The position numbers were made by a program, and so were the translations under genes. Of a stretch of 45,353 nt of DNA, positions 16,892 through 25,009 are shown piece after piece (the stretch's first letter is position 1; the number at the start of each line of letters is the position of its first letter). Source of the stretch: PZPK01 sp963974595 (GTDB lineage Bacteria; Pseudomonadota; Gammaproteobacteria; Pseudomonadales; Oleiphilaceae); assembly GCA_963974595.1 (NCBI GenBank), contig CAXBDA010000023.1, positions 1 through 45,353 on the forward strand, read 5' to 3'. The notes beneath the pieces were generated by a model. That model had not been told where the DNA came from. It made no database searches and worked only from the letters and a program-made list of their open reading frames with translations.

Positions 16892-18379
16892 TTAAATCCA
16901 ACTCCAAAGCCAGCCAAATAAAATTTCCCATATACTTCTTTCGCTTTCTTGCGATGCTTTTTCTAAGGCAAGTCTTTGGTCTTCCAGTTTGAGCTTTTCT
17001 TGTATTATCTGTTCTTGTTTCTGTCGAAGTTTTTCTTGTTTTAATCGCTCTTGTTCTAGCGCCAGTCTTTCTTTTTTAAGTCGTTGTTGTTCTATTATTA
17101 ATTCTCTTTCTAACTTTTCTTTTTGTATTCTTTGTTGCTCCAGTGCCAGTTTTTCTTGTTCGAGTTGCTTTTGTTCACGAACTAGGTTGGCTTTTGAACG
17201 TTTCTTTTGCTCTCGTTGTTTTTGTTCAAGTACGAGTCTTTTTTCTTCCCGTTGTTTGTCTGCAAGTTGTTTTTCACGCTTGCTTTTTTGGTCAGGAGAT
17301 TCTTTACATTCACCGCGTGAGGGGTCTAATCGGCAACGAATTTTCCAAAAAAGTTTTAGGGCGGTGGGGTTATTAACGTCGCTGTCTTGCAGGGAAAGCC
17401 GAACTCGTTTGCTAAAGTGGTCAATATCGTCTTTGACAAATTGATTGGTTTCAATCCAATAATAATCTGGGATTTCATCTTCAGCATCCAGAACCATTTT
17501 ATTCATTTCTTTTAAGCGCGTTAACATGTACTTGCGCATATTAAAGCCAAAATCTTCAGGAAACTGGTCTCGTTTGGATATTGTCTGAAGCATGCCGTAA
17601 TACAAACGATAATCGATAATACCGCCTTTTTTTCCAAGGCCGTTATAAAGCTCGAAAGTGTTATAGGCTAATGCCGGCATAATGACAATATCCACCATGC
17701 CTTGTTCAAATTTATCTGCAAAATTAGATAGCGTGACATTGACTTTGGACGCGCCAGACAGATCGGCAAACTTCTGCATTTGTGGGTCTTTGTTAAGTAT
17801 GGCTAGCTTTTTTCTGGAAAACTCTTCTATGGTATCAATTGACCGATCCTTTACAAAAGCATACATCGAGCCAATGGGAAATGTTGTGACAACTTCATAA
17901 TTGCCTTCAATCATCAAATTGCCCGCGCGTGGACGTGACAGTGTTGCGATGGCTAATTCCAAACCTTCTTGTGAGTTAATGGCGCCAATGGCATCCATCG
18001 TTCCGGCAAACTGGACAAATTGTCGTGACAAAATGCTGGTAAGAACAACGGCTTCACACTTACCGGCTTTAAATGCCTTCACCGCATCTGTTTCCTCGGT
18101 ATAGGCCACAAATTTAAGTCGTAAGCCCCAAGCTTGGGCTTTAGGGATGACATCTGAATAAAATGTCATCACCGGGCCTGTTCGCCCCACTGGGTCCCAA
18201 ACACAAAAGGTTTTATCTTCAATAGCGAACACTGAGCTGCTGAGAAGAGATAATAAAAAGACTAATACAATATTCCGGTAACAGATTAAGGATGACTGCG
18301 TACCGAATATGGCTGTTTTTGAGGAAAAACAAACAGGTTTTAAACATAAAAAAAGAGAATACTTGTCGAATAGGCGCAA
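16892..18379 (-). CDS. AdeT1/2-like solute-binding protein with C-terminal coiled coil, 495 aa
   Basis: Residues about 56-365 resemble the AdeT1/AdeT2 family of putative periplasmic solute-binding proteins: CVWDPVGRTGPV, then AFKAGKCEAVVLTSILSRQF, then GTMDAIGAI, and late EIPDYYWIETNQF and KIRCRLDPSRGEC. A hydrophobic signal (VLVFLLSLLSSSVFA) is cleaved at about residue 52. The only usable start is TTG at 18379, supported by AAGGAAG upstream. What is odd is the C-terminus: from about 366 to 478 it is a K/E/Q-rich heptad-like coiled coil with repeated LEQxRLxxEKL units, ending in the hydrophobic IWEILFGWLWSWI. Family members as I recall them end near residue 330-350. The ligand is unknown, and the efflux role implied by the AdeT name is not established here. 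Confidence 0.72.
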   Translation of the reverse strand: MRLFDKYSLFLCLKPVCFSSKTAIFGTQSSLICYRNIVLVFLLSLLSSSVFAIEDKTFCVWDPVGRTGPVMTFYSDVIPKAQAWGLRLKFVAYTEETDAVKAFKAGKCEAVVLTSILSRQFVQFAGTMDAIGAINSQEGLELAIATLSRPRAGNLMIEGNYEVVTTFPIGSMYAFVKDRSIDTIEEFSRKKLAILNKDPQMQKFADLSGASKVNVTLSNFADKFEQGMVDIVIMPALAYNTFELYNGLGKKGGIIDYRLYYGMLQTISKRDQFPEDFGFNMRKYMLTRLKEMNKMVLDAEDEIPDYYWIETNQFVKDDIDHFSKRVRLSLQDSDVNNPTALKLFWKIRCRLDPSRGECKESPDQKSKREKQLADKQREEKRLVLEQKQREQKKRSKANLVREQKQLEQEKLALEQQRIQKEKLERELIIEQQRLKKERLALEQERLKQEKLRQKQEQIIQEKLKLEDQRLALEKASQESERSIWEILFGWLWSWI

Positions 18380-18562
18380 TTTTTCACTTCCTTGTTATTA
18401 GTCATAAGGTAAGGCTACATATAATTGCTAGGATCCTAACATAAAATGAGGGCTAACTTTTTGAGAGAGATAACAGAAATAGAGCTTATTTATATTATTT
18501 AAGTCCAGAATAAGATTTTTAAGGTATTTCTATCGCTTATTGTCTGTTTCTACAAGAAAAGC

Positions 18563-19381
18563 TTAGCTGCGAAGGAATTTTTTCACCCCTAAAAGCGCAT
18601 TCGACACTTTGTAGTAATTAGTTGGCAAGACTTTATAAAGTATATCGACTAATTTGGCATCGGCGCCAATCAAAATTCTAAACGTATTTTTGCGCATGCC
18701 TTTTTCAATGACTTTAGCGGCTTGCTCTGGCGTGGTTCTGGCAATGGACGAAAAGTGTTTTGCAAAGTCATTGGGTTGCTGCACGTCTGTTTCTGCAGAA
18801 TGGGCAATATTGGTTCGAATACCGCCTGGCATCACACACACCACATCGATATTTTTATTTTGATACAACATATCTTGCTTTAATGCTTCGGTGAATCCGC
18901 GTACCGCAAATTTTGAAGCATGATAAGGCGTGACCATCGGCATCGCAATCAGACCAAAAATCGAGGCTACGTTAACGATTAAACCACGCTGCGACTTTTC
19001 TAATAAGGGTAGCATTTCTCTACAGCCCGTGATAACGCCATGCAAGTTTACATCCATGACTTTATTGAATAAAGCTTCAGAGGTGTCTTCAAAAAAGCCT
19101 ATTGAGGTCATGCCGGCATTATTGATTAATACATCTAAATATCCGACTTCTTCACGGATGTTCTCGGCTAACTTTTGCCAATCTTCTTTTTTACTGACGT
19201 CAGATACGGTTGAAATGGTGATCGCATGAATTAGTTCATTGGCGGTCGTGTTCAGGTTTTTTTCATTAATGTCTGTCAGGATGAGTTTCGCACCTTCTTT
19301 GGCGAATAATCTTGCTAAAGCTTGACCAATACCTGAACCTGCACCTGTTATTAGTATGTGTTTGTTGTTCCATTTACTCAT
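18563..19381 (-). CDS. Short-chain dehydrogenase/reductase (SDR)
   Basis: NAD(P)-dependent oxidoreductase of the classical SDR type, 272 aa. The cofactor motif TGAGSGIG is at residues 12-19, NNAG at about 88, and the catalytic Tyr-Lys in YHASK at about 154-158 with the active-site Ser in NVASIFG upstream. It is the third gene of a leftward set with an alpha/beta hydrolase and a flavin monooxygenase. In that setting it could oxidise a secondary alcohol to the ketone used by the monooxygenase, or act on an alcohol released by the hydrolase. This is inference. The substrate is unknown. Confidence 0.88.
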   Translation of the reverse strand: MSKWNNKHILITGAGSGIGQALARLFAKEGAKLILTDINEKNLNTTANELIHAITISTVSDVSKKEDWQKLAENIREEVGYLDVLINNAGMTSIGFFEDTSEALFNKVMDVNLHGVITGCREMLPLLEKSQRGLIVNVASIFGLIAMPMVTPYHASKFAVRGFTEALKQDMLYQNKNIDVVCVMPGGIRTNIAHSAETDVQQPNDFAKHFSSIARTTPEQAAKVIEKGMRKNTFRILIGADAKLVDILYKVLPTNYYKVSNALLGVKKFLRS

Positions 19382-19404
19382 GTTTTTATTCTCATATTGT
19401 TATA

Positions 19405-20202
19405 TTAATGAATGGCAATACTACCTTTTTGTTTTTCTAGCCACTCAAACAAAGTTGTTTTAATTTCAGGAAAAAATGTCCCACCTATCGTCCAGTGACA
19501 GGCACCTTCAATCACCTTTAATTCAGCGTTGGTAGAATATTTTTGTTTAAGTTTCTTCTGAATTTGAATTGGTGTGATCTTGTCTTCTGTTCCGCCAATC
19601 AACAGTACTGGGCATTTAATGTTGTCGTAGAAAACCCGCGTTGGAGGCTTTCTAAATAAAAACCACATTGAAATTTGCCATGTGGCTCTTCCAGAATCCA
19701 AGGTGGCGCTTTGAATAATCTCTTTATGAATAGCCGCCGACTGCGTATTGGCAATACCATATTGGATGTTTTTTAGCAGCAAGTTTGTGGTCTTTTGCCA
19801 TAATGGAAACAAAAATAAATTGTGCCCCATAGTGCGCATGACCGACCATTTTATGGCATTGATACCCGCAGGTGGTGCGGAAGAAATTAAAATGAGTTTT
19901 TCACATTCATGCTTTGCGGCAACTAGTTGTGCGAGTAACCCGCCCATTGAATGGCCAAGGATAATCGGTTTTTGATTTAGCTGTTCAATGTGCTCACCGA
20001 TAGATGCGACATAATCTTCAATGCTTGTGTTGGCGAGTTGTTTACCCAACTCACCTCTAAGTTCACTTTTAGGGATATGAAATGGTAAGCGCGGAACATG
20101 CACGACATAACCTTGCTCTTCAAAAGCAGCTTTCACATCTTTTAAAGCATCTGGGGTGCTCCACATACCATGGATCAGAACAACAGGCGCTTTATTCGGC
20201 AT
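19405..20202 (-). CDS. Alpha/beta hydrolase (esterase/lipase-like)
   Basis: Probable cytosolic serine hydrolase of 265 aa. The oxyanion region HGMW is at about 11-14, the nucleophile elbow GHSMGG at 83-88 with Ser85, the acid Asp at about 207 in GGTEDKIT, and His at about 236 in GACHW, so the triad looks complete. There is no signal peptide. The start overlaps the end of the monooxygenase gene by 11 bases, which implies co-translation. In a Baeyer-Villiger pathway this position fits an esterase that splits the ester product. A lipase acting on other acyl esters is the alternative. Confidence 0.87.
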   Translation of the reverse strand: MPNKAPVVLIHGMWSTPDALKDVKAAFEEQGYVVHVPRLPFHIPKSELRGELGKQLANTSIEDYVASIGEHIEQLNQKPIILGHSMGGLLAQLVAAKHECEKLILISSAPPAGINAIKWSVMRTMGHNLFLFPLWQKTTNLLLKNIQYGIANTQSAAIHKEIIQSATLDSGRATWQISMWFLFRKPPTRVFYDNIKCPVLLIGGTEDKITPIQIQKKLKQKYSTNAELKVIEGACHWTIGGTFFPEIKTTLFEWLEKQKGSIAIH

Positions 20203-21805
20203 TAGCTGCCTCCTGCGTTTTCTTCGATATATTTACATTAGGTGCTTTTTCTTCTCGGGTGGTTTTAGCTTCAGTCATCGGTTTCACCGTTTCTTCTTCA
20301 GCAACCTGGTTTGCTTGATGAAATTCTGCCAGTGCTGCATTGTCATCAAAACGCAGTACATCATCGACTAATTTACTGTGTTTAATTGCAAAGATGTCTT
20401 TGAAATACAGGTCTTTATTGCACCAAGGAAACTCATTGCCTTGGTTGGGTAAACGATCCAATGCTCGCAGTACATAACCAGACTTTAAATCGACAATGGT
20501 TGATTGTTCAGCATTTGGCTCTCGATAGGGATAAACGCTTTGGTAGCCATTTTGTTCCATATGTTCGAGTAGCTTACAGACATAATCGAAGGTGAGTTCT
20601 GCTTTTAATGTCCAGGACGAGTTAGTGTAGCCAAAGACCCATACAAAGTTGGGCATTTGGCCGAACATCATGCCTTTGTAATTAGTCAGCTTATTGGCAA
20701 TCACCGGGATGTTATCGACCGTTAACTGCATTTTACCCCACAGCTGAAGGTCTAAGCCGGTTGCTGGTACGATAATATCAGCCTCAATTTTTTGGCCAGA
20801 TTTCATTTCCAGGCCGGTTTTGGTAAAGCGGGCAATCTCATCGGTGACGATGCTGGTTTTGCCGGAGCGAACTGAATTGAATAAGTCTGCATCGGGTACC
20901 AAGGCCATGCGCTGATCCCAAGGCTTATATTTAGGTTTGAAATGGACATCGACATCCGCTGCACCGGCCAAGGCTTTTTTATTCATATTGCGCACCATTT
21001 TGCGGGCAAAGTCAGGGAACTTCTTCGATATCACAAAGGCTAGCTGTTGAAGTGTGGTGTATTTCGCGCGCATAATCCGGTTGGTTATGCCAGCGGGCAA
21101 AATGCGAGACAGTATTCTGAATAAAACATCCGAGGCAGGGCGAGAATAAACATAGGTAGGAGAACGTTGAACCATGGTCACATGGGCGGCTTTTTTTGCC
21201 ATAGAGGGGACGACTGTCACCGCTGTTGCACCACTGCCGATGACGACTACTTTTTTACCACTATAATCTAAATCTTCTGGCCATGTTTGCGGGTGAGCGA
21301 TGGTGCCTTTATAGTTTTCGTAACCTTCAAATTTTGGTAAATAACCTCTTTCATAGTTGTAGTAACCGGCACAACAGTTTAAAAATTTTGCAGCAATAAA
21401 ATGTTCAGAACCATCTTTTTTCTCGATGGTGACTAACCAGCGACTCTGTGTTGAATCCCAGTTGGCGGCTGTTACCTTTTGCTGAAAACGAATGTAATGT
21501 TCTAGGCCTTCATCTCTGACAAGCTCATGGAGATAGTGTTGAATGCGTTCTGCTGAGCCAATATATTCTTTATCCGTCCAAGGTTTAAAGGAATATGAAA
21601 ACGTGTACATGTCAGAATCGGAACGAATGCCGGGGTATTTAAATAAATCCCACGTGCCGCCAATATTTGTACGTGCTTCAATCACGGCAAAGGAATTGTG
21701 CGGGCGCTTCTTCTTCAGGTTATAGCTCATGCCCAAACCTGATATGCCTGCGCCGACAATTAGCACATCTAACTCTTCATATTGTTTTTTCATCGCTGCT
21801 CTCAT
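20192..21805 (-). CDS. Flavin monooxygenase, Baeyer-Villiger/AlmA-like
   Basis: FAD- and NADPH-dependent monooxygenase of 537 aa. The FAD motif GAGISGLG is at about 18-25, and the GGTWDLFKYPGIRSDSDMY segment typical of Baeyer-Villiger enzymes is at 49-67. The fingerprint KGTIAHPQTWP precedes the NADP motif GSGATAVT near residue 190. The nearest relatives I recall are the AlmA-type proteins linked to long-chain alkane use in Alcanivorax and Acinetobacter. The last 35 residues are a charged low-complexity tail. An in-frame ATG at 21793 (MKKQYEELDVLIVG) has a GAGAG site and may be the true start. First gene of the leftward cassette, divergent from an AraC-type regulator. Confidence 0.86.
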   Translation of the reverse strand: MRAAMKKQYEELDVLIVGAGISGLGMSYNLKKKRPHNSFAVIEARTNIGGTWDLFKYPGIRSDSDMYTFSYSFKPWTDKEYIGSAERIQHYLHELVRDEGLEHYIRFQQKVTAANWDSTQSRWLVTIEKKDGSEHFIAAKFLNCCAGYYNYERGYLPKFEGYENYKGTIAHPQTWPEDLDYSGKKVVVIGSGATAVTVVPSMAKKAAHVTMVQRSPTYVYSRPASDVLFRILSRILPAGITNRIMRAKYTTLQQLAFVISKKFPDFARKMVRNMNKKALAGAADVDVHFKPKYKPWDQRMALVPDADLFNSVRSGKTSIVTDEIARFTKTGLEMKSGQKIEADIIVPATGLDLQLWGKMQLTVDNIPVIANKLTNYKGMMFGQMPNFVWVFGYTNSSWTLKAELTFDYVCKLLEHMEQNGYQSVYPYREPNAEQSTIVDLKSGYVLRALDRLPNQGNEFPWCNKDLYFKDIFAIKHSKLVDDVLRFDDNAALAEFHQANQVAEEETVKPMTEAKTTREEKAPNVNISKKTQEAANAE

Positions 21806-21868
21806 TCATCTCTTATGTATTTGCCACGTCTTTCCGGGTTAGGTATTCCAGTGGCCAAGATTAAGGTA

Positions 21869-21883
21869 GTGACTGCTAGTCAC
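21869..21883. promoter_or_regulatory. Inverted repeat in the monooxygenase-AraC divergent region
   Basis: GTGACT-GCT-AGTCAC is a 15-base element with perfect 6-base arms, lying between the divergent monooxygenase and regulator genes. Close by, ACTGA occurs twice in the same orientation (21910-21914 and 21928-21932, 18 bases apart), each followed by a T-rich CTTT stretch; AraC-family activators usually bind direct repeats. Either could be the operator. No protein-site link can be shown from the sequence. Confidence 0.4.
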
Positions 21884-21983
21884 AAAATATAGGATGGAAT
21901 CTGTCAAAAACTGATACTTTCGGCCATACTGACTTTTAGTGTTAGCTTTTTACTATTTTATATTCCAATCGTGGGTGGCAAGA

Positions 21984-23009
21984 ATGGCCGAGAGTAAGCC
22001 GGAAAAGAAACAGTCGATCTTGGGCTTATTACCCTTGTTTAGTGCGATAGAGCAGTTAGGAGAAGACCCTTCTATTCTGCTAAAAAAACGAGGGCTATCT
22101 TTTGAGACTTTGAATGGTTCGGCTGTGATTGATCAAGCACTTGAACTTGACATTGCCAGTGATGCTATTGAATTACTTCAAGACCCTCTTCTGGGGATCA
22201 AAGCAGGTAGTCAGGTATCGTTTACTACTTACGGTACCTATGCCATGTTGTTGATGACGGCACCTGGTTTCATGGAGGCCTTAAAAGCCGGGGTGCAGTT
22301 CCAATCTTTATCTTTATTGTTTTCGCACATGACCCTTCACGTGTTACCGAACTATATAGAAGTGAGATATACTTTACCCGCCTCGACAAGTGCGTTAAGA
22401 ACCTTCATTGCTGACAGGGATTTAATGGGTACCTTTACCTTTATCAAAGAAATGATAGAGGAGCCCAAACGTTATATTTTAGGCATCGGTACCGCGCGCC
22501 CACAGCCTGATAAAAAAACGCATGCTGATTATAAATGCTACATTCCTTTTGAGGTTGAATTTGATCAGGTGAATAATTGGATTCGCTTGGATAAGTCTAT
22601 TTTGGCTATGCCACAAAAACATGGTAATAAACTCGCTCATCAACTTTACCGTGTACAGGCCTATGAGCTGCTTAGAAAGTTTTACCCTGATGCTGACGAT
22701 ATTGTGTCACAAACCAAGCAAATCATAGAGGGGTATGAATCTAACTATCCCAGTGTGCCAGAGGTTGCCAAGATGTTTGGCGTCAGTGAGCGAACCTATC
22801 GGCGCAAGCTGAATGAGGTGAATACCAGTTATCGAAGTCTGCTTGATGAGCATAAAAAGAAGCGTTGCTTAGATATGCTGGCGAGTAAAAGGGTGTCAGT
22901 AAATACATTAGTCGATGTACTCGGTTATTCAGAGTCAGCCAGCTTCTTAAGAGCCTTTAAGCGTTGGACGGGAATGACCCCGAAAATCTATTTAAAAAGC
23001 GTACACTGA
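21984..23009 (+). CDS. AraC-family transcriptional regulator
   Basis: DNA-binding regulator of about 341 aa. The N-terminal two thirds (LLPLFSAIEQLGEDPSILLK to RYILGIGTARPQP) match the arabinose-binding-like domain of the OruR/ArgR-type AraC subfamily. The last 100 residues carry the two helix-turn-helix motifs (PSVPEVAKMFGVSERTYRRK and LVDVLGYSESASFLRAFKRW, then TGMTPKIYL). The ATG at 21984 is chosen for the GGTGG shortly upstream; the GTG at 21939 has no site and adds an atypical hydrophobic leader. Being divergent from the monooxygenase cassette, it probably activates that operon in response to a lipid-like substrate or product; this is inference. Confidence 0.9.
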   Translation: MAESKPEKKQSILGLLPLFSAIEQLGEDPSILLKKRGLSFETLNGSAVIDQALELDIASDAIELLQDPLLGIKAGSQVSFTTYGTYAMLLMTAPGFMEALKAGVQFQSLSLLFSHMTLHVLPNYIEVRYTLPASTSALRTFIADRDLMGTFTFIKEMIEEPKRYILGIGTARPQPDKKTHADYKCYIPFEVEFDQVNNWIRLDKSILAMPQKHGNKLAHQLYRVQAYELLRKFYPDADDIVSQTKQIIEGYESNYPSVPEVAKMFGVSERTYRRKLNEVNTSYRSLLDEHKKKRCLDMLASKRVSVNTLVDVLGYSESASFLRAFKRWTGMTPKIYLKSVH

Positions 23010-23028
23010 CTCTATAGAATGCCTGAAA

Positions 23029-23400
23029 CTATGCGACAAAAAACGATTTAATACGTAAAAAAGAGGCATTTAGCTTCTGTTGTCTTGTAATCGTTTCAGT
23101 CTTGTTGTTGCGCAGCTTTTGAGCTTGAACCCATATTTGGTTTTCAATCGCTGAAGGAGATTTTGTTTGCTGATGATCTGTTACTTCAATATGACCATCA
23201 TCAGAGTCTTGAGTGTTAGTGTCGCTAATAAGGCTTAGTTCTTTCGGATAAAAATCATGGTGGATTAGTTCATCTTCCACCTTGATAAAATAGTCGTCCT
23301 GTTCGCTTTCATTGAGTAGTTTCAGTGCCCAGCTTTCATCTACTTGTTCTATTTTGGCAGTTGTTTTGCCTTTGTTGGGTGTTTCATTATCTACTGTCAT
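23029..23400 (-). CDS. Hypothetical acidic protein with DESWALKLL motif, 123 aa
   Basis: No family is recognised. The sequence is acidic in the first 80 residues and basic at the end (RRQ-free LNASFLRIKSFF tail with NNKTETITRQQKL before it). It has no signal peptide, cysteine or clear membrane segment. The stretch DESWALKLLNESEQ near residue 21 recurs as DESWALKLLRECEE in the tail-anchored protein at 41305-41895, and a looser match follows in both (KELSLISDTNTQD versus KLELSISNTKLTD). A similar acidic W-A-LL linker occurs, as I recall, in zinc-ribbon DUF3426 proteins, but no zinc ribbon is present here. It converges with the AraC gene with 19 bases between stops. Confidence 0.6.
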   Translation of the reverse strand: MTVDNETPNKGKTTAKIEQVDESWALKLLNESEQDDYFIKVEDELIHHDFYPKELSLISDTNTQDSDDGHIEVTDHQQTKSPSAIENQIWVQAQKLRNNKTETITRQQKLNASFLRIKSFFVA

Positions 23401-23904
23401 GATAGTGCCCGGCTGTTTTAAAAGAATTATTATTGCGTATGACAGAAAGTAAGCTGCAGCCGTGAATGGTTAGACACGAAGGTGTTTAGATTCAAATGGC
23501 TATAACTTCAGTGTTCGTTTTCGGACCACACGCCTTTTGTTTTTTATCTATGTTATTAATCAAGGTCATCACTTACTGAAAGAGCGAGTGAGTTTGATCG
23601 TTAATTTTAATTAACTTTTTTGTTGATGCGTTATGGACTTGATAGTCCATGAAAACTGATCATTTTTCAATCATTTAAGCCTTGTGGTTAATAAATCGTG
23701 ATTGATCTCACATAAATAACCAGCCTTTTTAGACGGCAAATGTAAAAAGGAACTGGATTATCGTTTGAGTAATTAAGCATACAAATGTGAAAGAAAATTC
23801 TAGTAAAGAAGACTATCATTCAAAATTCCTTTTTCAATCGGCGTCAATCAAGCTTTATTATTTCAGTCAGTAAACAATCATATTTAGATAATTGGAGTAT
23901 TCTC
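23401..23904. other. Intergenic region with two palindromes upstream of the MDR gene
   Basis: No gene is seen in these 504 bases. GTTAATT (23600-23606) and AATTAAC (23609-23615), followed by six T, looks like a weak AT-only terminator. ATGGACT (23633-23639) and AGTCCAT (23644-23650) form a perfect 7-base inverted repeat with a 4-base spacer, plausible as an operator for the oxidoreductase gene that starts at 23905. The remaining sequence is AT-rich with no clear -35/-10 pair that I would defend. Confidence 0.45.
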
Positions 23905-24954
23905 ATGACAAGCATGAAAGCAGTTGGTTATACAAAATCATTACCTATCAATGAAGCAGAATCTTTAACGGATATCGAGCTACCCATTCCTGTCGCAACA
24001 GGTCGTGATTTGCTTGTCAGGGTGCAAGCCATTGCGGTGAATCCGGTGGATTATAAGATTCGCCAGAATGTTTCAGCAGAAAAGGGTGAGTTCAAGGTAA
24101 TTGGCTGGGATGCTGTTGGTGAAGTGGTTGCAACAGGCGAGTCTGTTACCAAGTTCAAACCAGGAGAAATTGTTTATTACGCTGGCGACCTTAACCGACA
24201 GGGGAGTAATGCCGAATACCAACGGGTAGATGAACGTATTGTGGGCACCAAACCAAAAAGCTTATCTAACGCAGAAGCAGCAGCCTTACCACTCACCGCT
24301 ATCACGGCTTGGGAATTATTGTTTGAACACTTAGCAGTAAAACAACAAAGTTCGGGGTCTACAGAAAAATCTAATGAGGTGATTTTAGTGGTAGGCGCAG
24401 CGGGTGGGGTGGGTTCTATTCTGCTTCAGATCGCTAAAGCGATTACAGGCGCAACCATTATTGCGACAGCGTCACGCGAGAACTCAAAAAAGTGGGTGAA
24501 AAAACTTGGGGCCGATTATGTTATTGATCATACCAAGCCGCTCCTCGAACAGATCAATGCTCTAATTAAGGAAGAAGGTATTGGTCAGGTGAGCCACATT
24601 GCTAGTTTGAATAGTACTGCGTCATATTTTGATAATTATATCGAGTTACTAGCGCCCTTTGGCAAGATTGCGATGATTGATGACCCTAGCCAACCATTGG
24701 ATGTAATGAAACTTAAGCCAAAGAGCCAATCTCTGCATATTGAATTTATGTTTGCACGTTCTATGTTTCAAACAAACGATATGGATGAACAGGGCTGCTT
24801 GTTAAATCGCATATCCAATTTGATTGATCAAGGCTATATTCAAACCACGGTAGGTAAAAACCTAGGCGCTATCAATGCCGCCAATTTAAAAACAGCACAT
24901 GCAGAATTGGAGTCTGGTCGATCAATTGGAAAAATCGTTTTGGAAGGTTTCTAG
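23905..24954 (+). CDS. Zinc-independent MDR oxidoreductase (quinone reductase-like)
   Basis: Medium-chain dehydrogenase/reductase of 349 aa, of the type annotated as zinc-binding alcohol dehydrogenase family protein. It lacks the usual zinc-ligand cysteines and has a GroES-like N-terminus (ARDLLVRVQAIAVNPVDYKI-like segment at about 30-50) and a nucleotide-binding VVGAAGGVGSILLQIAK motif near residue 172. The expected activity is NADPH-dependent reduction of quinones or enones. The start MTSMKAVGYTKSLPI is typical, and GGAG lies upstream of the ATG. A short serine-rich stretch (QQSSGSTEKSNE) sits before the Rossmann fold. It converges with the GloB-like gene. The palindrome at 23633 may regulate it. 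Confidence 0.88.
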   Translation: MTSMKAVGYTKSLPINEAESLTDIELPIPVATGRDLLVRVQAIAVNPVDYKIRQNVSAEKGEFKVIGWDAVGEVVATGESVTKFKPGEIVYYAGDLNRQGSNAEYQRVDERIVGTKPKSLSNAEAAALPLTAITAWELLFEHLAVKQQSSGSTEKSNEVILVVGAAGGVGSILLQIAKAITGATIIATASRENSKKWVKKLGADYVIDHTKPLLEQINALIKEEGIGQVSHIASLNSTASYFDNYIELLAPFGKIAMIDDPSQPLDVMKLKPKSQSLHIEFMFARSMFQTNDMDEQGCLLNRISNLIDQGYIQTTVGKNLGAINAANLKTAHAELESGRSIGKIVLEGF

Positions 24955-24962
24955 ACCCGAAA

Positions 24963-24987
24963 GGGGGAAGTTTGGTGAGCTCCCCCC
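24963..24987. terminator. GC-rich hairpin between the MDR and GloB-like genes
   Basis: GGGGG (24963-24967) can pair with the CCCCCC run at 24982-24987, extended with one bulge by AG/CT. It lies between the two convergent stop codons and could end both transcripts. No T-run follows on either strand, so the call is tentative. Confidence 0.4.
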
Positions 24988-25009
24988 ACTAACGTGTAGC
25001 CGTAGTCTA

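Noticed and set aside
16989..17444. Serine/cysteine-rich open frame opposite the coiled-coil region
   Set aside because: The S/C/F bias is the complement of K/E/Q codons in the repetitive coiled coil on the other strand.
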